From contig NZ_CP165728.1 in NCBI RefSeq assembly GCF_041200175.1, positions 186,001-250,000 of the forward strand: a DNA stretch of 64,000 nt. The letters are read 5' to 3'. Positions within the stretch are counted from its first letter, which is position 1. Each line of letters begins with the position of its first letter. Positions 60,389 to 64,000 of this stretch are shown one piece after another. Source of the stretch: Streptomyces sp. R33. GTDB taxonomy: Bacteria > Actinomycetota > Actinomycetes > Streptomycetales > Streptomycetaceae. The position numbers and the translations under genes were made by a program. Below the pieces are notes generated by a model. That model ran no database searches, was not told the DNA's origin, and was given only the letters and a program-made list of their open reading frames with translations.

Positions 60389-61358
60389 CCCTTCATACTC
60401 CACCGACAGCCCTGTTCCCACGCCGAATTGCCGCATCACCGGGATCTGCTCTCGCCTCGTGCCCTCGCCCGGGCGGCCAGGCGACAAGCCCGGACGCCGT
60501 CAGTCCCGGTCGGTCGCAACGGCCTGCAGCTCGCCGAGGACCTCTTATGGCCCACGCCTTTCCAGCACCCTCGTGCAGCGCCTGGTTGACCTCCTGGGCG
60601 GGCCTTGCTGCCGCCGCCCGCCCGATCCCGCTCAGTCGCCCCACGGCCTTCCTGAGCGACGCTTCCGCTTCAGCAGCGACATGGATCCCGAGGAGTTCGG
60701 GGCGGTACAGCTTCTGCTACCCAGTTCAGCGGGTGTCGTGTCGGACTGCTGCTCGGTGTCCGCATGCCAGCTTTGTGACCTCTATTTGGTACCGATATTG
60801 CCGGGCGGCTACGGTCGTCCGGATGCAGCGAAGCGGAATCCGAACCTGTCCGGCCCGAAGGGCCGGCCTTGGCCGGGTGAAGCCGAGCCTCGCTGAGCGC
60901 AGCGAGGCGGTTCTCTCCTGAGCGCGCAGCGCTCAGGTACCCGCTCCGTTCGGGCTCCTGAGCTCCGTGATGGGAAAGGCCCCCGGCCGCGAGGTCAAAG
61001 TCGAGCACCTGCACGTCCACCTGCCGCGCGTGCTCGAGATGCCCGGCCCGGCTCGACACCATCCCCAGGCAGAACCCCGCCCTGAGGCATCTGCGCGACA
61101 TCCACTTCCGGCCCGCGGATGCGGTGCGGGCGCTCCGGATTCGTCAAGGGTTGGTGCGTGAGCCGGTACGTCGGCAAACCTGAGAGCCGCGGCGGCGCGC
61201 TGGTCTGCGCTCGCAGACCTGGCACGTACGCCTTGCAGACCTGAACTGCAGTTGGCGACGTAGAAGGCGTACCGGGTGGTGTCTGCCTGCCGTCCGCGGC
61301 GCGCCGGTCCTCTGCGCGGTGGTCCAGCTGACTGCCGTGGGGCACGGCTTTCGAAAGC
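60389..61358. other. Decayed region before the IS element
   Basis: About 970 bases with no complete gene. It contains the hairpin array at 60,850-60,937 and scattered short open frames of shadow character. The stretch reads as degraded sequence upstream of the inserted IS3 element. Confidence 0.45.
60850..60937. repeat. Array of three perfect hairpins
   Basis: Three inverted repeats follow each other: 60,850-60,866 (7-bp arms), 60,887-60,908 (9-bp arms) and 60,917-60,937 (9-bp arms). All are perfect. The origin is unknown; possible REP-like or structured-RNA residue. Confidence 0.7.
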
Positions 61359-61394
61359 GGGCCTTCCCCCGTGGTGGTAGACACGCTTCGTTGA

Positions 61395-62291
61395 TCACGC
61401 GGCGAGCGTGAGCTTAGCTGCGTGGTGTCGGCGTTCGTATTCGTTGGGGCTGAGGTGGCCGTTGGCGGAGTGCCGGCGGCGGGTGTTGTAGCGGGTCAGC
61501 CAGGCGAAAACGGTTCTGCGGCAGATGCTGGCGTCGCCGTAGTCTCGGCTGCCCTGGAGGGTCTCGCGTTTGAGGGAAGCGTGGAAGCTTTCGCAGGCCG
61601 CGTTGTCGGCGCTGGACCCGACCGCGCCCATCGACCGGGTGACCTTCAACTGGTCGCAGAGACCTGCGAAGGCCCGAGAGCCGTATTGCGCCCCGTGATC
61701 GGAGTGAAAGGCGGAACCCTCCAGGCTGCCGCGGGTGCGGGCGGCCATCAGCAGGGCGTCGGCGACCAGGTCCGTGCGCATGTGGTCGGCGATTGACCAG
61801 CCGACCACCCGGCGGCTGAAACAGTCCAGCACCGTGGCCAGGTAGAGGAACTCGCCGTTCCCGAGGGGCAGGTAAGTGATGTCGCCCATGTATTTCAGGC
61901 CCGGCTCGGTGGCGGTGAAGTCCCTCTGGAACAGGTCAGGGACCAGCGCGGCTGCAGGGTCCGCGACAGTGGTGCGGACGCGTCTGCGCAGGCGGATGCC
62001 GGTGATGGAGAACCTTCGCATCACCCGGGCGACGCGCTTCTCATTGACGTGCAGGCCGGTCTCCTTCAGCTCGGCGGTCACCCGAGGGGAGCCGTAGGCG
62101 CCGCCGGACTCCGCGTGGACCTCGCGGATCCTCGTAGCCAGGCGCTGGTCGGCCCGCTGCCGGACCTGCCGGGCCTCGGCGCCGGCCAGCCACTTGTAGT
62201 AGCTGGATCTGTTCACGTCCAGGACCTGGCAGAGCTGCTTCACCTCGAAGGCGTCCCGGTGATCGTCGACGAACTGGAAGCGGCTCCTCAC
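61395..62291 (-). CDS. IS3-family transposase OrfB (298 aa)
   Basis: The integrase core is complete: Asp in GDITYLPL (near residue 136), Asp in FHSDHGAQYGS (near 200) and Glu in AACESFHASLKRE (near 234) form the DDE triad. An N-terminal HTH_21 region (GAYGSPRVTAELKE) precedes it. The GTG start overlaps the OrfA stop (GTGA). In IS3 elements the active transposase is normally OrfAB made by programmed -1 frameshifting; coupled starts also occur. Confidence 0.95.
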   Translation of the reverse strand: MRSRFQFVDDHRDAFEVKQLCQVLDVNRSSYYKWLAGAEARQVRQRADQRLATRIREVHAESGGAYGSPRVTAELKETGLHVNEKRVARVMRRFSITGIRLRRRVRTTVADPAAALVPDLFQRDFTATEPGLKYMGDITYLPLGNGEFLYLATVLDCFSRRVVGWSIADHMRTDLVADALLMAARTRGSLEGSAFHSDHGAQYGSRAFAGLCDQLKVTRSMGAVGSSADNAACESFHASLKRETLQGSRDYGDASICRRTVFAWLTRYNTRRRHSANGHLSPNEYERRHHAAKLTLAA

Positions 62292-62641
62292 CAGTTCGTC
62301 TCTCCGGCGAAATACTTGGCTGCCTTGCGGAGTATGTCGCGCTCGGTCGCGAGTTTGCGTTCATTCGCCTCGAGCTCGGCCACCCTTGCCTCCAGCTGCC
62401 GGATCCGCTCGTCCGGATCCGCGGACGGCGTCGCCTGCCCGGCCCGGGCCGACGTCTGCCCAGCCCGGGCGGCGACCGGGCCGGCGCCTCGGCATTCCCG
62501 GTTCCTCAGCACCCACTCCCGCAGGGTGGCCCGGTTGATGCCCAGGTCGGCGGCGATGCTCTTGTAGGTCGCCCCGGGAGTGGACTCGTACAGGGCCACG
62601 GCATCGGCCCTGAACTCGTCCGAGTAGTCCTTCATCGCCAT
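62288..62641 (-). CDS. IS3-family transposase OrfA (117 aa)
   Basis: A helix-turn-helix protein (YSDEFRADAVALYE, then ADLGINRATLREWV) with a C-terminal leucine-zipper-like coiled coil (IRQLEARVAELEANERKL), as in OrfA of IS3 elements, which binds the terminal repeats. ATG at 62,641 chosen; ATG at 62,635 is possible. Confidence 0.93.
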   Translation of the reverse strand: MAMKDYSDEFRADAVALYESTPGATYKSIAADLGINRATLREWVLRNRECRGAGPVAARAGQTSARAGQATPSADPDERIRQLEARVAELEANERKLATERDILRKAAKYFAGETNW

Positions 62642-62792
62642 CGGCGGTCTTCTCGCTTCCTCCGGATCAAGCAGATCCAGTATCAGCGTGTCCACCACTC
62701 AGGGGGAGGCCCCAGCTGGTGGCGGGCGGCCGTCCGCGAGCGACATGATGCGGACATGCACCATCCTTACGCGTCCGTCGGCAGGCAGTGAC

Positions 62793-64000
62793 GTGCTGCC
62801 CCACGTTTATCGCATCACCAAGTACGATCCTGCCGATCGCGATCAGCACGGTCACTACACAGGTACCGAAGAGGTGCACAGCGACCAGGGGCCGGTCGAA
62901 GCTGCCTATCTGGAGGCAGTCGCCGCCTTCGCGGCGGAGACCGGAATCGACAGCCTTGTCGTACGCGAACCGCAGGTAGCGGCGGGCTTCGCCGGCTTCG
63001 GCGCGGAATCGGCTGTCGAGGGCCACGGCCTGGGCGGCCTCTTCCCGCCCGGCCATGGGGGCTACCACGATGGCGCGCAGGTCTCGCTCAGCGTCGCCCT
63101 GGAACTGGGCCGGGCGATGCTGCGCGGCAGTGGCGCCTGGTGCCGGCTGGAAGTGGAGGGCAGGTTCACGATCCACGTCGGATGGGACCAGTACGTCTAC
63201 GTCGGCAGTAGTGATCCCTGCCCGGCGGCGGTGGCACGTACCCGCGCACTGGGACTGTTCCCTGAGCGTCTGGACGCCTCTCCCTACGATGTCGAGGTCG
63301 ACGGGCCGGGGGCACAGCGGCCCGCCGATGACGTCTTCTGGGCCCGCGTGCGCTGGTGCGTCGCGACGCGCCAGGCGGCGCTTCTCGAGGAGAACCACGT
63401 TGGCAACGCCGCTCGCTGGCATCGACTCGACGCCGACTCCCTGGACGCGGTTCGCGCCCGGCTGGTTCCTCGCTCCCGTTTGGCCGTCTGGCCCGACCTT
63501 TCCCCCGACGTGGGCGCCGTCCTCGCAGATCTGCCGGAGGAAGGCCTGATCGAATTCGTCTGGGAGGACGAGGACGGCCGGATCGCGAGCATCGTCGCCG
63601 ATGAGAGCCAGTTCGCGGAACTGGCGATACAAGTCTGCGGCGCCCGTGCCGCATCGGCCCTGTCCCTCTGCATCGACGGAAGGCAACCGCTCATGACGGC
63701 GGTCCTGCCCGACGAGGACGGCGTCCTGCGGGCGCGCTGGAGGACCGAGGCGACCTCCGACGACCGCCACTGGGCGTTCCTCACCACCCTCCACCGAGGA
63801 CAGATCTGCACCGGCACCGTCGTCGCCATGCCCGATTTCGGCGTCATCTTCGTCGACATCGGCGGCTTCACCGCGATGATCAATCTGCCCGAGGTGTCCT
63901 GGCGCCCCATCGACCACCCCTCCGACGTGCTGACGGTGGGCCAAGGGGTCACCGCCGAGATCCTTGACATCGACCTCGTCCGGCAGCGGGTGCCGATGTC
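62793..64000 (+). CDS. S1 RNA-binding domain protein (partial, runs off window)
   Basis: A GTG start with AGG seven bases upstream opens a frame of at least 402 codons that continues past the end of the window. The N-terminal ~90 residues (HVYRITKYDPADRDQHGHY) and the middle are not ones I recognise. The visible C-terminus is an S1-type OB fold: LHRGQICTGTVVAMPDFGVIFVDIGGFTAMINLPEV, then VGQGVTAEILDID. S1 domains bind RNA. It starts 80 bases from the end of the IS3 element and appears undamaged. Confidence 0.8.
   Translation, partial: MLPHVYRITKYDPADRDQHGHYTGTEEVHSDQGPVEAAYLEAVAAFAAETGIDSLVVREPQVAAGFAGFGAESAVEGHGLGGLFPPGHGGYHDGAQVSLSVALELGRAMLRGSGAWCRLEVEGRFTIHVGWDQYVYVGSSDPCPAAVARTRALGLFPERLDASPYDVEVDGPGAQRPADDVFWARVRWCVATRQAALLEENHVGNAARWHRLDADSLDAVRARLVPRSRLAVWPDLSPDVGAVLADLPEEGLIEFVWEDEDGRIASIVADESQFAELAIQVCGARAASALSLCIDGRQPLMTAVLPDEDGVLRARWRTEATSDDRHWAFLTTLHRGQICTGTVVAMPDFGVIFVDIGGFTAMINLPEVSWRPIDHPSDVLTVGQGVTAEILDIDLVRQRVPM

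Larger units (their letters stand above)
61359..62713 (-). mobile_element. IS3-family insertion sequence
   Basis: Two overlapping transposase frames are bounded by imperfect ~29-bp terminal inverted repeats at 61,359-61,387 and 62,685-62,713. The trinucleotide AGC flanks both ends, which fits a 3-bp target duplication, although the exact end is uncertain by one base. The element looks intact. Confidence 0.88.

Noticed and set aside
62667..63944. 425-codon minus-strand open frame opposite the S1-domain gene
   Set aside because: Antisense shadow. The plus frame from 62,793 has an S1 fold and stays open to the window edge.
1..64000. tRNA, rRNA or CRISPR array
   Set aside because: No tRNA-like cloverleaf or repeat-spacer pattern was seen by eye; a covariance search would be needed for small RNAs.

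Overview
The window is high-GC actinobacterial DNA, almost certainly Streptomyces. The signs are strong GC bias, GTG and TTG starts, SARP/AfsR-type and XRE-DUF5753 regulators, AbiEii-like and Xre/RES modules, WXG100-like proteins and a DUF2637 membrane protein. No rRNA, tRNA or CRISPR array was seen. Gene functions come from reading motifs and remembered family sequences; no search was run.

The left third and middle (about 1-36,000) look like specialised metabolism. A leftward NRPS operon (10,519 to 1) encodes a half-C/A-T-C-A-T-C protein, an A-T-C protein and the first 30 residues of a third protein that leaves the window. Between 10,887 and 14,962 lies a compact set: a newly noticed 40-aa peptide gene (12,074-12,196, minus), a hairpin with direct repeats, an M29-aminopeptidase-like protein, a divergent VioC/AsnO-type Fe(II)/2-oxoglutarate oxygenase and an MFS exporter. 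This resembles an undescribed RiPP-type cassette. Ordinary genes follow (metallopeptidase lipoprotein, AlkZ-like winged-helix protein, 2H phosphoesterase).

From 18,500 to 35,771 is a second biosynthetic block. It has a regulator (SARP-NB-ARC), transporters and a rightward set: 2-isopropylmalate synthase, GNAT-like protein, stand-alone adenylation domain, SyrB2-family non-heme iron enzyme, stand-alone carrier protein, AvtA-like aminotransferase and type II thioesterase. A leftward set encodes LeuC and a natural LeuD-LeuB fusion. The simplest reading is this: Leu-type enzymes and AvtA make a chain-extended aliphatic amino acid. The A domain loads it on the carrier protein. The SyrB2-like enzyme, which has His-Gln-Val where SyrB2 has His-Gln-Ala and hydroxylases have His-x-Asp, then modifies it in trans. 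The block is framed by two identical 35-bp repeats (17,545 and 36,476); the right copy cuts off a DUF4190 gene, and a phosphopantetheinyl transferase fragment lies just inside it.

The right part (36,500-64,000) holds a second-type LigA, HopJ-family protein, separated Xre/RES toxin-antitoxin genes, a caspase-like/STAND/WD40 protein divergent from an LCAT-type lipase (a likely conflict system), an AbiEii-like pair, a WXG100-like/amidase locus, a MerR/ene-reductase pair and small hypothetical genes. It ends in a decayed stretch with gene fragments, a hairpin array, an intact IS3-family element (61,359-62,713) and an S1-domain protein that runs off the window.
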